Of a DNA stretch of 64,000 nt, positions 43,534 to 51,974 are shown one piece after another; the first letter of the stretch is position 1, and every line of letters starts with the position of its first letter. Source of the DNA: Clostridiales bacterium (GTDB lineage: Bacteria > Bacillota > Clostridia > Peptostreptococcales > Anaerovoracaceae); the NCBI GenBank assembly GCA_015058275.1, contig SVCQ01000007.1:1-64000 (forward strand). The letters run 5' to 3'. Both the position numbers and the translations under genes were made by a program. The notes under the pieces are model-generated. The model worked only from the letters and a program-made list of their open reading frames with translations. It was not told the DNA's origin and did no database searches.

Positions 43534-45576
43534 ATGCTGTACGAAGAAGGCTTTACGCAGAATCGTGAGATATCGTGGCTCAGATACAATGAGCGCGTAC
43601 TTGAAGAGGCACTGGACAAAACAGTGCCTCTTTTGGAACGCCTGCGTTTTATAAGCATCTTCACATCTAATCTTGAGGACTTCTTTAAGGTAAGAGTGGG
43701 CAGCCTGCTGGGCGAGGACGACGAGGGCAATGATGATATCGATGAGAGATCAGGCCTGACTGCGGCCGAACAGCTCAGACTAATACACAGCATGGTGCCG
43801 GGACTTCTGATGAAGAAGGACATGATATACGGAAGTGTCGAGGGTGAGCTCGGGAGGGCCGGGGTAGTGCGCCTCGAACCCGAGCACATGGAGGATGAAG
43901 ACAGAGGACGCTGCTTTGATTTCTTTAGAGATGAGATCAAAGACCGGCTAAGGATAACTCTGCTGTCGGCAGACGACGAGCTTCCTGTGCTGGACGAGGA
44001 GCGCCCGTACATGATAGCGGCACTTGATGCAGAGCTCCAGGACAGATTCGGCATCATAGATATCCCTGAGGGCCTGCCTCAGATACTAGTGCTGAGCAGG
44101 GGCAAAAAACCGGGTACTTCGTTCAGATATGTGCTCACTGAGGACATCATAAAGATGTTTGCCGATCTGCTCTTCATACCGTTCATACCTCTCGAGGTAT
44201 ATACGATAGACATCGCCAGGAATGCCGAGGCGGCTGGCAGCACATCAAACTCCGCGGGAGCAATGCGCGAAGTGGTAAGGAAGAGGAAGACCGCTCCGGC
44301 GGACAAGCTCATTACTGACGGCAGGATGGGCGGAAGCCTCATGGCTTATCTGACAGACAGGCTCGGCATAGACAGCAGGCAGGTGTTTACGACGACGAGG
44401 ATAGACTTCTCGTATCTTGATGATCTCGAGTCATGCATCCCGCCGAGGCTCCTTGGTAAACTCAGATATCCGCCTCACACACCGCACAATCAGCTCAACG
44501 ACCTTGACGGCGAGATATTCGATGTCATAAGGAGGAGGGACATACTCTCCGCCTATCCGTACGATTCCATGGATGTGATCCTGGGTATTCTGAGAGAGGC
44601 CGCGTTCAACCCGGCCGTCAGGGAGATAAGGATCACCATATACCGCCTGGCATCCACACCTAAGATCGCAGACTATCTCATCTATGCCGCAAGGAGCGGC
44701 AAAAAGGTCAGGGTAGTGCTCGAGCTGAGGGCCCGCTTTGACGAGGAGAACAACCTCGCCTGGGCCGACAAGCTCAGGGCTGCGGGCTGCAGGGTGTATT
44801 ACGGGACAGAGAAGTACAAGGTGCATTCCAAGATGTGCCAGATCGTCCTCAGAGACAAAGGCGGCAGGGACAGGTACATAACCCAGATATCCACCGGCAA
44901 CTATAACGAAAAGACAGCCGGGCTATATACCGATCTGTCGATCGCGACATACGATCAGAAGCTCGGCAAGGCCGCATCGCGGCTGTTCAAGGACATCTGC
45001 AGGGAACGGCTGGGAGAGCTCCCTCAGGAGGAGGCTGCGGACAGATACGCGCCTCTTCTCGCGTCTCCTGTCAGCATGAGAAGCGAGCTGATGAGACTCA
45101 TCAGGAGAGAGGCGGGCAAGGGTGAGAGAGGCAGGATCTTTATCAAGGTCAACTCTCTCTCCGATGAGGAGATCATAGAGGCATTGATGGAAGCTTCATG
45201 CAAAGGCTGCCGGATCCGCCTGATAGTACGCGGTATATGCTGCATACTTCCGGGAGTAAAGGACTGCACGGAGAATATCTGCACAGTCAATCTTGTCGGC
45301 AGATATCTCGAGCATTCCAGAGTGTATATCTTTGGCGAAGACTTTGACGAGGTCATGTATATATCCTCTGCGGACATCATGAACAGGAACCTCGACAGGA
45401 GGGTAGAGATAGCGCTTCCTGTCAGAGACGCAGGCATACAAAAGCGTATACGCCGGATAATGCAGCTTACGTACTGCGATACCGTAAAGGGCAGGGTGAT
45501 GCTGCCCGACGGGTCGTACGCTGTAAAGAAGGGAGCAGAGCCTCTGGACAGCCAGAAGATACTCTCCGTAAGATAA
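43534..45576 (+). CDS. ppk: Polyphosphate kinase 1
   Basis: 680 residues. N-terminal domain NREISWLRYNERVLEEAL and FTSNLEDFFKVRVGSL, then the phospholipase-D-like catalytic part with IYRLASTPKIADYL, ARFDEENNLAWADKLRAAG and YKVHSKMCQIV carrying the phospho-acceptor His; STGNYNEKTAGLYTD completes it. It reversibly makes inorganic polyphosphate from ATP, at the membrane. No exopolyphosphatase gene is adjacent. It starts 8 bases after pnp, and both enzymes act on phosphate polymers. Confidence 0.95.
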   Translation: MLYEEGFTQNREISWLRYNERVLEEALDKTVPLLERLRFISIFTSNLEDFFKVRVGSLLGEDDEGNDDIDERSGLTAAEQLRLIHSMVPGLLMKKDMIYGSVEGELGRAGVVRLEPEHMEDEDRGRCFDFFRDEIKDRLRITLLSADDELPVLDEERPYMIAALDAELQDRFGIIDIPEGLPQILVLSRGKKPGTSFRYVLTEDIIKMFADLLFIPFIPLEVYTIDIARNAEAAGSTSNSAGAMREVVRKRKTAPADKLITDGRMGGSLMAYLTDRLGIDSRQVFTTTRIDFSYLDDLESCIPPRLLGKLRYPPHTPHNQLNDLDGEIFDVIRRRDILSAYPYDSMDVILGILREAAFNPAVREIRITIYRLASTPKIADYLIYAARSGKKVRVVLELRARFDEENNLAWADKLRAAGCRVYYGTEKYKVHSKMCQIVLRDKGGRDRYITQISTGNYNEKTAGLYTDLSIATYDQKLGKAASRLFKDICRERLGELPQEEAADRYAPLLASPVSMRSELMRLIRREAGKGERGRIFIKVNSLSDEEIIEALMEASCKGCRIRLIVRGICCILPGVKDCTENICTVNLVGRYLEHSRVYIFGEDFDEVMYISSADIMNRNLDRRVEIALPVRDAGIQKRIRRIMQLTYCDTVKGRVMLPDGSYAVKKGAEPLDSQKILSVR

Positions 45577-45590
45577 GACAAATCTGTAGA

Positions 45591-45625
45591 AACAGCCCCG
45601 CATCGGTATATGATGCGAGGCTGTT
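45591..45625. terminator. Hairpin between convergent genes ppk and the small membrane protein
   Basis: AACAGCC (45591-45597) pairs with GGCTGTT (45619-45625), and an inner GCATC/GATGC stem (45600-45604 with 45612-45616) extends it. T-runs are short in both directions (ATAAATT on plus, TTTCT on minus), so it may act as a weak bidirectional terminator. Confidence 0.5.
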
Positions 45626-45644
45626 ATAAATTGGTCTGTTTAAC

Positions 45645-45881
45645 TCAGTGTATGTTCCTCTTGCGCTTCTGGACTTCGGCGTCCTCGGGGAAGTATATGG
45701 TATGACTGCCTTCCGGACCATTGTCATCAGGATCATCCGGATCCCTTCTCTTAGGAGGGAACGCATGAGAATAACGCTCCCTTACAGGGCGCGTATCCTC
45801 CTCACCGCTCCTGCCGTACTGCACGAGGGCGAGTATCACTATCCCAACTATCGTTATAAGTCCGAGTATGATAAGCGGCAT
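45645..45881 (-). CDS. Small single-pass membrane protein with acidic/Pro-rich tail
   Basis: 78 residues on the minus strand. Residues 1-20 (MPLIILGLITIVGIVILALV) form a membrane anchor, followed by a charged tail with DPDDPDD and a basic end (QKRKRNIH). GGGAG lies 7 bases before ATG 45881; a longer in-frame start at 45947 would overlap the promoter. It has its own near-consensus minus-strand promoter (45919-45947). I recognise no family. It converges on ppk and diverges from the diguanylate cyclase gene. Confidence 0.65.
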   Translation of the reverse strand: MPLIILGLITIVGIVILALVQYGRSGEEDTRPVRERYSHAFPPKRRDPDDPDDNGPEGSHTIYFPEDAEVQKRKRNIH

Positions 45882-45918
45882 GATCTGACTCCCGATGATG
45901 TATCTTTGTTTTAACAAT

Positions 45919-45947
45919 ATTCTATAATCACAGCGCCCGCGGGTCAA
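45919..45947 (-). promoter_or_regulatory. Minus-strand promoter of the small membrane protein gene
   Basis: On the minus strand, TTGACC (45947-45942) and TAGAAT (45924-45919) are separated by 17 bases, each 5/6 to consensus. The start codon is 37 bases beyond the -10 box. A divergent plus-strand promoter begins 20 bases away. Confidence 0.7.
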
Positions 45948-45967
45948 TATGCGGAAGCTGTACTCGG

Positions 45968-45996
45968 TTGACGCTGGCGGTATCCGAAACTATAAT
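45968..45996 (+). promoter_or_regulatory. Promoter of the diguanylate cyclase gene
   Basis: TTGACG (45968-45973, 5/6) and TATAAT (45991-45996, 6/6) are separated by 17 bases. Transcription should start around 46003, only 2 bases before ATG 46005, which raises the possibility of a leaderless mRNA. Confidence 0.8.
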
Positions 45997-46004
45997 TTAT
46001 GCAG

Positions 46005-47543
46005 ATGAGTAAAACGACAAAAGCTTTAAGGATAACAGTAGTGATCACATGGCTTGCAGCCCTCGCAGGCTCGCTTATTAACAGCGAGCCGCTTTATCAT
46101 GGCTCGGCTGTACTGACGGCCTTTGCCGCGGCTGCTCTCATCCGCTCGGCCAGGGATACTCAGGGCCATTATGTCAATATAGCCCAGGCCTACATGCTCG
46201 GCTCGATAGTATGGGGCATAGAGGAGATCTTGAGGTTCACGGCTGCGCTCCTCGGCGGAGCTTCCGAGCTCTATCTTGCGATCGCACACAATATCTCATA
46301 CATCCCGCTCGTGTTCTTATCGGGCGGACTCATACTCATGGTGCAGAGCGAATACAACAAACTTCACTTCGAAAAGATGACCCTCCATACATTCGCCGTC
46401 GCATTTTTTATGTTCATGGTCATGCAGAAGCTCGTGCTCGTGCACCATGCCGGCATGAAAACATCCGGATTCAGGATGTTCTGCGCGATGCTGTACTTCT
46501 TTGTGGCGGTATTCACCATAGTTTTCATCATCGCCATACTGATACAGACAAGGTTCAGGGGCCATACCTTCGGGACCAATCTGTCCGCTGCGGCACTCAC
46601 TCTGTTCTGCATGCTCGAGCTCGACAGGCTTTACTCTGTGCTTTCAACAGGATCCGAGAGATGGATGGACCTCTTTGCACTTGAGCTTCTCGGACTTGTC
46701 ATATATTCGTGGGCACAGAGCGATCCGCGTCTTGATGAAAGGGAGATAGAGCCGGACGAGATCAGTCCTGACGAAAAGGTCAAAAGCATTTACGTATGGG
46801 GCAATTCGGCGGGATTCCTCGTGCTTGGATCCATACTGTATGCGGTGCATTTCTTCGATACAAGAGACATGTATCTGCTTGTTATCGCCGCGCTTGCATA
46901 CGCGACCATATTCAAATCGATTCAGGCCAACGTATATAACACCCAGCGCCTCGAACAGCAGAAGAGAGAGAACCAGCGCCTCGAGGAGATGGTAGAGGAG
47001 AAGACCAAAGAACTCCGCGAAGCCAACGAAGAGCTCAGGACGATATCCGAGACTGACGCTCTTACAGGTCTTTACAACAGACGCTATGGCAGAGAGCTTG
47101 TACAGTCGCTTGCCGATGCTGAGGACCGCAGGCCGTTCGCCGTGATGCTGATGGACCTCAATCACTTCAAGCAGGTCAATGACAACTTCGGTCATGAGAC
47201 CGGAGACATCGTGCTCATGGAAGTCGGGAGGAAGCTCGGAAGTCTCGCGGACAAGGGCTGCACTGCGGTGCGTCTTGGAGGCGATGAGTTCATTGTCGTC
47301 ATACCGGAGAGGGACGGCGAGCCTGTCAGAGAGACAGCAAAGGGCATAGCAGAGGAGATCTGCAATATGATGGATCAGCCTGTAGAGACTGATGACGGGG
47401 AGATGTTCGTGCCGGCATGTATCGGCATAGGGCTGTTCCCGGACGATGCGGAGGATGCGGATCTTTTATACCAGAGGACGGATGAGGCTATGTATGACAT
47501 CAAACATAAGTCCCCGTCAAGCGCATATAAATTCATAGATTGA
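46005..47543 (+). CDS. Membrane-anchored GGDEF diguanylate cyclase
   Basis: 512 residues. The first about 310 form eight to ten membrane spans, a putative sensor with no family name I recognise. A coiled coil (about 312-348, LEEMVEEKTKELREANEEL) joins it to a GGDEF domain (about 350-510): DALTGLYNRRYG, DLNHFKQVNDNFGHETGD and the intact active site RLGGDEF near residue 425. It should make cyclic di-GMP. No RxxD inhibitory site precedes GGDEF. The start is uncertain: ATG 46005 sits on the predicted transcription start; GTG 46041 lies behind AAGGA (46028-46032) with 8 bases of spacing and is the alternative. A terminator follows. Confidence 0.9.
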   Translation: MSKTTKALRITVVITWLAALAGSLINSEPLYHGSAVLTAFAAAALIRSARDTQGHYVNIAQAYMLGSIVWGIEEILRFTAALLGGASELYLAIAHNISYIPLVFLSGGLILMVQSEYNKLHFEKMTLHTFAVAFFMFMVMQKLVLVHHAGMKTSGFRMFCAMLYFFVAVFTIVFIIAILIQTRFRGHTFGTNLSAAALTLFCMLELDRLYSVLSTGSERWMDLFALELLGLVIYSWAQSDPRLDEREIEPDEISPDEKVKSIYVWGNSAGFLVLGSILYAVHFFDTRDMYLLVIAALAYATIFKSIQANVYNTQRLEQQKRENQRLEEMVEEKTKELREANEELRTISETDALTGLYNRRYGRELVQSLADAEDRRPFAVMLMDLNHFKQVNDNFGHETGDIVLMEVGRKLGSLADKGCTAVRLGGDEFIVVIPERDGEPVRETAKGIAEEICNMMDQPVETDDGEMFVPACIGIGLFPDDAEDADLLYQRTDEAMYDIKHKSPSSAYKFID

Positions 47544-47574
47544 GGCCGGGCCAAAAACCGGTAGATATTGCTTG

Positions 47575-47611
47575 GAAAATAAGCCAAAACAGGCTTATTT
47601 TCTTTGCTTTT
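47575..47611 (+). terminator. Rho-independent terminator after the diguanylate cyclase gene
   Basis: GAAAATAAGCC (47575-47585) pairs perfectly over 11 bases with GGCTTATTTTC (47592-47602), loop of 6, followed by TTTGCTTTT. Confidence 0.9.
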
Positions 47612-47616
47612 ACGGT

Positions 47617-47645
47617 TTCAATCAAAGCCGGTGATGTGGTAAAAT
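47617..47645 (+). promoter_or_regulatory. Probable extended -10 promoter of ileS
   Basis: TGGTAAAAT (47637-47645) is an extended -10; the -35 region (TTCAAT, 47617-47622) is poor. It gives a leader of about 120 bases before ileS. Confidence 0.4.
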
Positions 47646-47673
47646 GCATTAGTTATGAAATGATGGTTTATTA

Positions 47674-47730
47674 TGTCGATTTATGCGCGCCGGCGAGCGT
47701 GATCACGCGGCCTGCGGGCACAGATCGACA
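47674..47730 (+). other. Structured element in the ileS leader
   Basis: TGTCGAT (47674-47680) pairs with ATCGACA (47724-47730), enclosing the perfect 12-bp palindrome GCGTGATCACGC (47697-47708) in a very GC-rich context. No T-box core motif, no T-tract and no Ile-rich leader peptide is visible, so the usual control of ileS by a T-box is not supported. It may be a protein-binding or translational control site. Confidence 0.45.
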
Positions 47731-47773
47731 AGTAAACAAAGTCTAAATCAAATAGCAGGAGAGTATTGATCAC

Positions 47774-50700
47774 ATGTTTCAGAATCTATCAGACAAGCCT
47801 GTAAACGAAACCCAGGCTGAGCAGGTAAAGCAGTGGAATGACATGGATATGCTGAATCTCTGCGTCAAGGCCAGAGAGGGAGCACCGTCGTTCGTCTTCT
47901 ATGAAGGGCCGCCGACAGCAAACGGTAAGCCGGGCATCCACCACATGATGGCCAGGACCCTCAAGGACTCGGTCAACAGATACAAGACCATGAAGGGCTT
48001 TCAGGTCAAACGCAAAGGAGGCTGGGATACCCACGGCCTGCCTGTAGAGATCGAGGTCGAGAAGCAGCTCGGCTTCAGCGGCAAGCAGAATATCGAGAAG
48101 TACGGCATCAAGGAGTTCAACGAGAAGTGCCGTGAGTCCGTATTCAAATACACACAGATGTGGACTGACATGTCCGGCAAGATGGCATATCTCGCAGACA
48201 TGGAGGATCCGTACATCACATACAAAAACGACTATATCGAGACCGGATGGTGGATCATCAAGAACGCCTTCGACAAGGGCCTCGTATACGAGGGATACAA
48301 GATCCTGCCTTACTGCCCGCGCTGCGGCACAGGTCTTGCTTCCCACGAGGTAGCTCAGGGCTACAAGGACATCAAGGTCAACACGCTCACATGCAAGTTC
48401 AGACGTACAGGCGTTGATCACGACAACGAGTACTTCCTTGCATGGACGACCACTCCTTGGACTCTTGCTTCCAACATCGCTCTTACAGTCGGACCTGACG
48501 TCGACTACGTCAAGTGCCTGATGAAGTCCGGAGACAATGAGGGCAATCTCCTCTGGGTCGCCGAGGCTCTCGCAGGCAAGGTGCTCGGAGATGACGAGTA
48601 CGAGGTAGTCGAGAGATGCAAGGGCTCCGACATGGAGTACTGGACATACGAGCAGATCGAGCCGTTCTGCACACCTGAGAGCGGCAAGGCCGCATTCATC
48701 GTGACCTGCATGGACTACGTAAGCACTGAGGACGGTACAGGTATCGTCCACACTGCTCCTGCATTCGGTGAGGATGACTACAACTGCGGACGCAAGTACA
48801 ATCTCGCAGTTCTCCAGCCTGTAGATGAGAGAGGCTGCTACACAGAGACTCCTTGGAAGGGCAGATTCGTCATGGAAGACGGCCTCGATGTAGACATCAT
48901 CAAGTACCTCGCCAAGGACGACAAGATCTTTGCAAAGGCCAAGCTCGAGCACGCATATCCGCACTGCTGGAGATGCAATACACCGCTCGTATACTACGCC
49001 AACAAGTCATGGTACATCGAGATGACCAAGCTCAGAGACGAGCTTGTAGCCAATAACGAGACAGTCAACTGGTATCCGCCATACGTCGGTGAGAAGAGAT
49101 TCGGCAACTGGCTCGAAGAGGTCAAGGACTGGGCTATCTCGAGATCGAGATACTGGGGCACTCCTATCCCTATCTGGAAGTGCGAGTGCGGACACCTTCA
49201 CTGCGTTGGCTCAAGAGAGCAGCTCATAGGCGATGTCGATCAGGATATCGACATGTCGATCGAGCTCCACAGACCGTATGTTGACGATCTTACGATCAAG
49301 TGCCCTGAGTGCGGCAAGACAATGCACAGGATCCCTGAGGTCATGGACTGCTGGTTCGACTCGGGAGCCATGCCTTTCGCACAGTGGCATTACCCGTTCG
49401 AAAACAAAGACAGATTCGACGAGCTCTTCCCGGCAGACTTCATCTGCGAGGGTATCGACCAGACCAGAGGATGGTTCTACTCGCTCATGGCGATCTCGAC
49501 CATCGTAAAGGGCTGCGCTCCTTACAGGAACGTACTCGTCAATGACCTCATCCTCGACAAGAACGGCAAAAAGATGTCCAAGCACGTCGGCAATACCGTC
49601 AATCCGTTCGAGATGATGGACAAATACGGTGCTGACGCTGTCAGGTGGTATCTCGTTTACGGATCGCCTGCATGGACACCGACAAAGTTCGATGAGGACG
49701 GCATCAAGGAAGTCATCAGCAAGGTCTTCAGCACCCTGAGGAACACATATAACTTCTTCTGCCTCTATGCCAATATCGACAAGGTGGAGATTTCGATGCT
49801 CGATGTCCCTTATGAGGACAGGACAGAGCTCGACAAGTGGATCATCTCCAAGTACAACAAGCTGATCAGGACTACCACAGAGTCCATGGACGAGTACGAT
49901 CACATGAGGACCGTAAGAGCCATCGGCGAATTCATCGACGAGGATCTGTCCAACTGGTACATCAGAAGAGCCAGGAGGAGATTCTTCGCTGAGGGTGCAG
50001 GAGAGGACATGAGCCTCGACAAGAGAGCCGCATATGCGACTACATACGAGGTGCTCGTCGGTCTTTCCAAGATGATGGCGCCTGTAGCACCGTTCATCTC
50101 CGATGAGATCTACACAAAGCTCACAGGAGAGCAGACAGTACACACAGCTTACTATCCTGAGGCTGACGAGACTAAGATCGACGCTGCCGCTGAGGAGAGG
50201 ATGGACCTTGTAAGGACACTTGTTAACCTCGGCAGGAGCACAAGAGAGCAGGAGAAGCTCAAAGTCAGACAGCCGCTGTCAAAGGTCATCGTAGACGGAC
50301 GCTACAAGGACGTTATCGGCGATCTGACAGAGCTGATCAAAGAGGAGCTCAACGTACACGAAGTACAGTTTGAGGACGACCTCGACAAGTACATGAACTT
50401 CCAGATCAAGCCTAACTTCAGAGCTGCCGGTCCTGTATTCGGCAAGAACGTCAAGGAATTCGGCGCAATGCTCGCCAAGGCTGATGCCAAGGAGATGATC
50501 TCAAAACTCTCCGGCGGTCCTGTCAGCATGGAAATCGGCGGAGAGACATATGAGGTAGGCGAGGACCTCCTCGATGTAAGGATCTCTTCCAAGGAAGGCT
50601 TCGTCGTCGGCATGGACAATAACGTATTCACCATACTCGATACGACTCTCACCAGGGAACTCATCGATCAGGGTTACGTCAGAGAGGTCATCTCCAAGAT

Positions 50701-50908
50701 CCAGCAGCTGCGTAAGCAGGCTGACTTCGAGATGATGGACGAGATCAGGATCAGCCTCGCAGCCGACGATGAGATCAGGGCAGCCGTTGAGGGCGCCAGG
50801 GACTTCATCATGGATGAGACCATCGCAAAGAGCATCGATTATGCAGACGGACTTCCGGAGTTCGATATCAACGGACACAAGACCGGCATAGCCGTAGAAC
50901 GCATCTGA
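47774..50908 (+). CDS. ileS: Isoleucyl-tRNA synthetase, eukaryote-like (type 2)
   Basis: 1044 residues, class I synthetase. The ATP-binding region reads PTANGKPGIHHMMARTLKD (residues 47-65), with GIHH in place of the HIGH of standard bacterial IleRS. WDTHGLPVE and the editing domain CP1 (about 190-400, AWTTTPWTLASN) follow, and the second ATP motif is KKMSKHVGN near 600. This form belongs to the eukaryote-like group found in Bacteroidota and some clostridia, many of which are naturally tolerant of mupirocin. It charges Ile and hydrolyses Val-tRNA. rlmN starts 4 bases after its stop. Confidence 0.96.
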   Translation: MFQNLSDKPVNETQAEQVKQWNDMDMLNLCVKAREGAPSFVFYEGPPTANGKPGIHHMMARTLKDSVNRYKTMKGFQVKRKGGWDTHGLPVEIEVEKQLGFSGKQNIEKYGIKEFNEKCRESVFKYTQMWTDMSGKMAYLADMEDPYITYKNDYIETGWWIIKNAFDKGLVYEGYKILPYCPRCGTGLASHEVAQGYKDIKVNTLTCKFRRTGVDHDNEYFLAWTTTPWTLASNIALTVGPDVDYVKCLMKSGDNEGNLLWVAEALAGKVLGDDEYEVVERCKGSDMEYWTYEQIEPFCTPESGKAAFIVTCMDYVSTEDGTGIVHTAPAFGEDDYNCGRKYNLAVLQPVDERGCYTETPWKGRFVMEDGLDVDIIKYLAKDDKIFAKAKLEHAYPHCWRCNTPLVYYANKSWYIEMTKLRDELVANNETVNWYPPYVGEKRFGNWLEEVKDWAISRSRYWGTPIPIWKCECGHLHCVGSREQLIGDVDQDIDMSIELHRPYVDDLTIKCPECGKTMHRIPEVMDCWFDSGAMPFAQWHYPFENKDRFDELFPADFICEGIDQTRGWFYSLMAISTIVKGCAPYRNVLVNDLILDKNGKKMSKHVGNTVNPFEMMDKYGADAVRWYLVYGSPAWTPTKFDEDGIKEVISKVFSTLRNTYNFFCLYANIDKVEISMLDVPYEDRTELDKWIISKYNKLIRTTTESMDEYDHMRTVRAIGEFIDEDLSNWYIRRARRRFFAEGAGEDMSLDKRAAYATTYEVLVGLSKMMAPVAPFISDEIYTKLTGEQTVHTAYYPEADETKIDAAAEERMDLVRTLVNLGRSTREQEKLKVRQPLSKVIVDGRYKDVIGDLTELIKEELNVHEVQFEDDLDKYMNFQIKPNFRAAGPVFGKNVKEFGAMLAKADAKEMISKLSGGPVSMEIGGETYEVGEDLLDVRISSKEGFVVGMDNNVFTILDTTLTRELIDQGYVREVISKIQQLRKQADFEMMDEIRISLAADDEIRAAVEGARDFIMDETIAKSIDYADGLPEFDINGHKTGIAVERI

Positions 50909-50912
50909 TAAA

Positions 50913-51974
50913 TTGGACAACACAACAACTAAAATCAACATACTCGAGTTCCTCCCTGACGAGCTTGGCTCTGTCATGGAGGAACTCGGAGAGAAGAAGT
51001 TCAGAGCGACGCAGGTGTTCGGATGGCTCTCAAAGGGCATAAGTTCGTTCGACGAGATGAACAATGTCCCGAAGAGCCTGAGAGACAAGCTGGACAATGC
51101 TTACTATATCGGGCAGCCTGAGGCCGCAGCCGTACAGCGTTCAACGGACGGCACGGTCAAATGCCTCTTCCGCTTCAGAGACGGAGCGGAGATAGAGTCG
51201 GTATTCATGAAGTACTCTTACGGCAATTCCATCTGCATATCATCGCAGGTCGGATGCCGCATGGGATGCAGCTTTTGCGCATCGACCATGGACGGGCTCG
51301 AGAGAGGTCTCAGCGGAGGCGAGATGCTCGGACAGGTGCTCGCGATGAGGGCTCTTACCGGAGAGGACATCGGCCACGTCGTCGTGATGGGCATGGGCGA
51401 GCCCTTCGATAATTACGAGGGACTGCTCAAATTCATAAAGCTCATCAATGACCGCAAGGGCTATGACCTGGGACTTCGCAATATAACAGTGTCGACCTGC
51501 GGCATACTGCCGGGTATCAGACAATTTGCGGAGGACGCGCCTCAGGTCAACCTGGCTGTGTCGCTTCATGCGCCAAACCAGACCTTGAGAGAGCGCACCA
51601 TGCCGGTCGCAAAGAAGTACGGATACGACGAACTCATGCAGACCTGCAGGGAGTACACTGAGACAACTGGCAGGCGCATCACATTCGAGTATGCCCTCAT
51701 AGACGGCGTCAACGACAGCGCGGAGTGCGCCGAAGAGCTCGCTTCAAGGCTCAAGGGCTGGCTGACTCATGTCAATCTCATACCGCTCAACGAAGTAAGC
51801 GGCAGGGACTATAAGACAGCTGCCGGAGCCAACATAAAGCGCTTCAGGGATGTGCTTGAGAGGCATGGGGTCGCCGTAACGGTCAGACGCACGCTCGGAA
51901 GCGACATAGACGCTGCCTGCGGACAGCTTCGCAGGAACAGACAGGATAATCAAGGAACGGAGATCAACAAATGA
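50913..51974 (+). CDS. rlmN: 23S rRNA/tRNA adenine-C2 methyltransferase RlmN
   Basis: 353 residues from TTG 50913. The N-terminal domain (FRATQVFGWLSKGISSFDEMNN) precedes the radical SAM site CRMGCSFC (CxxxCxxC) in SSQVGCRMGCSFCAS, and the catalytic C-terminal Cys is in DIDAACGQLRRN. It methylates A2503 of 23S rRNA and A37 of some tRNAs. A good Shine-Dalgarno is lacking and the start lies just after ileS, so coupling is likely; the TTG is needed for a complete N-terminus. Confidence 0.93.
   Translation: MDNTTTKINILEFLPDELGSVMEELGEKKFRATQVFGWLSKGISSFDEMNNVPKSLRDKLDNAYYIGQPEAAAVQRSTDGTVKCLFRFRDGAEIESVFMKYSYGNSICISSQVGCRMGCSFCASTMDGLERGLSGGEMLGQVLAMRALTGEDIGHVVVMGMGEPFDNYEGLLKFIKLINDRKGYDLGLRNITVSTCGILPGIRQFAEDAPQVNLAVSLHAPNQTLRERTMPVAKKYGYDELMQTCREYTETTGRRITFEYALIDGVNDSAECAEELASRLKGWLTHVNLIPLNEVSGRDYKTAAGANIKRFRDVLERHGVAVTVRRTLGSDIDAACGQLRRNRQDNQGTEINK

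Noticed and set aside
47612..47773. T-box before ileS
   Set aside because: No GGGTGGNACCGCG-type core and no terminator/antiterminator pair is visible.
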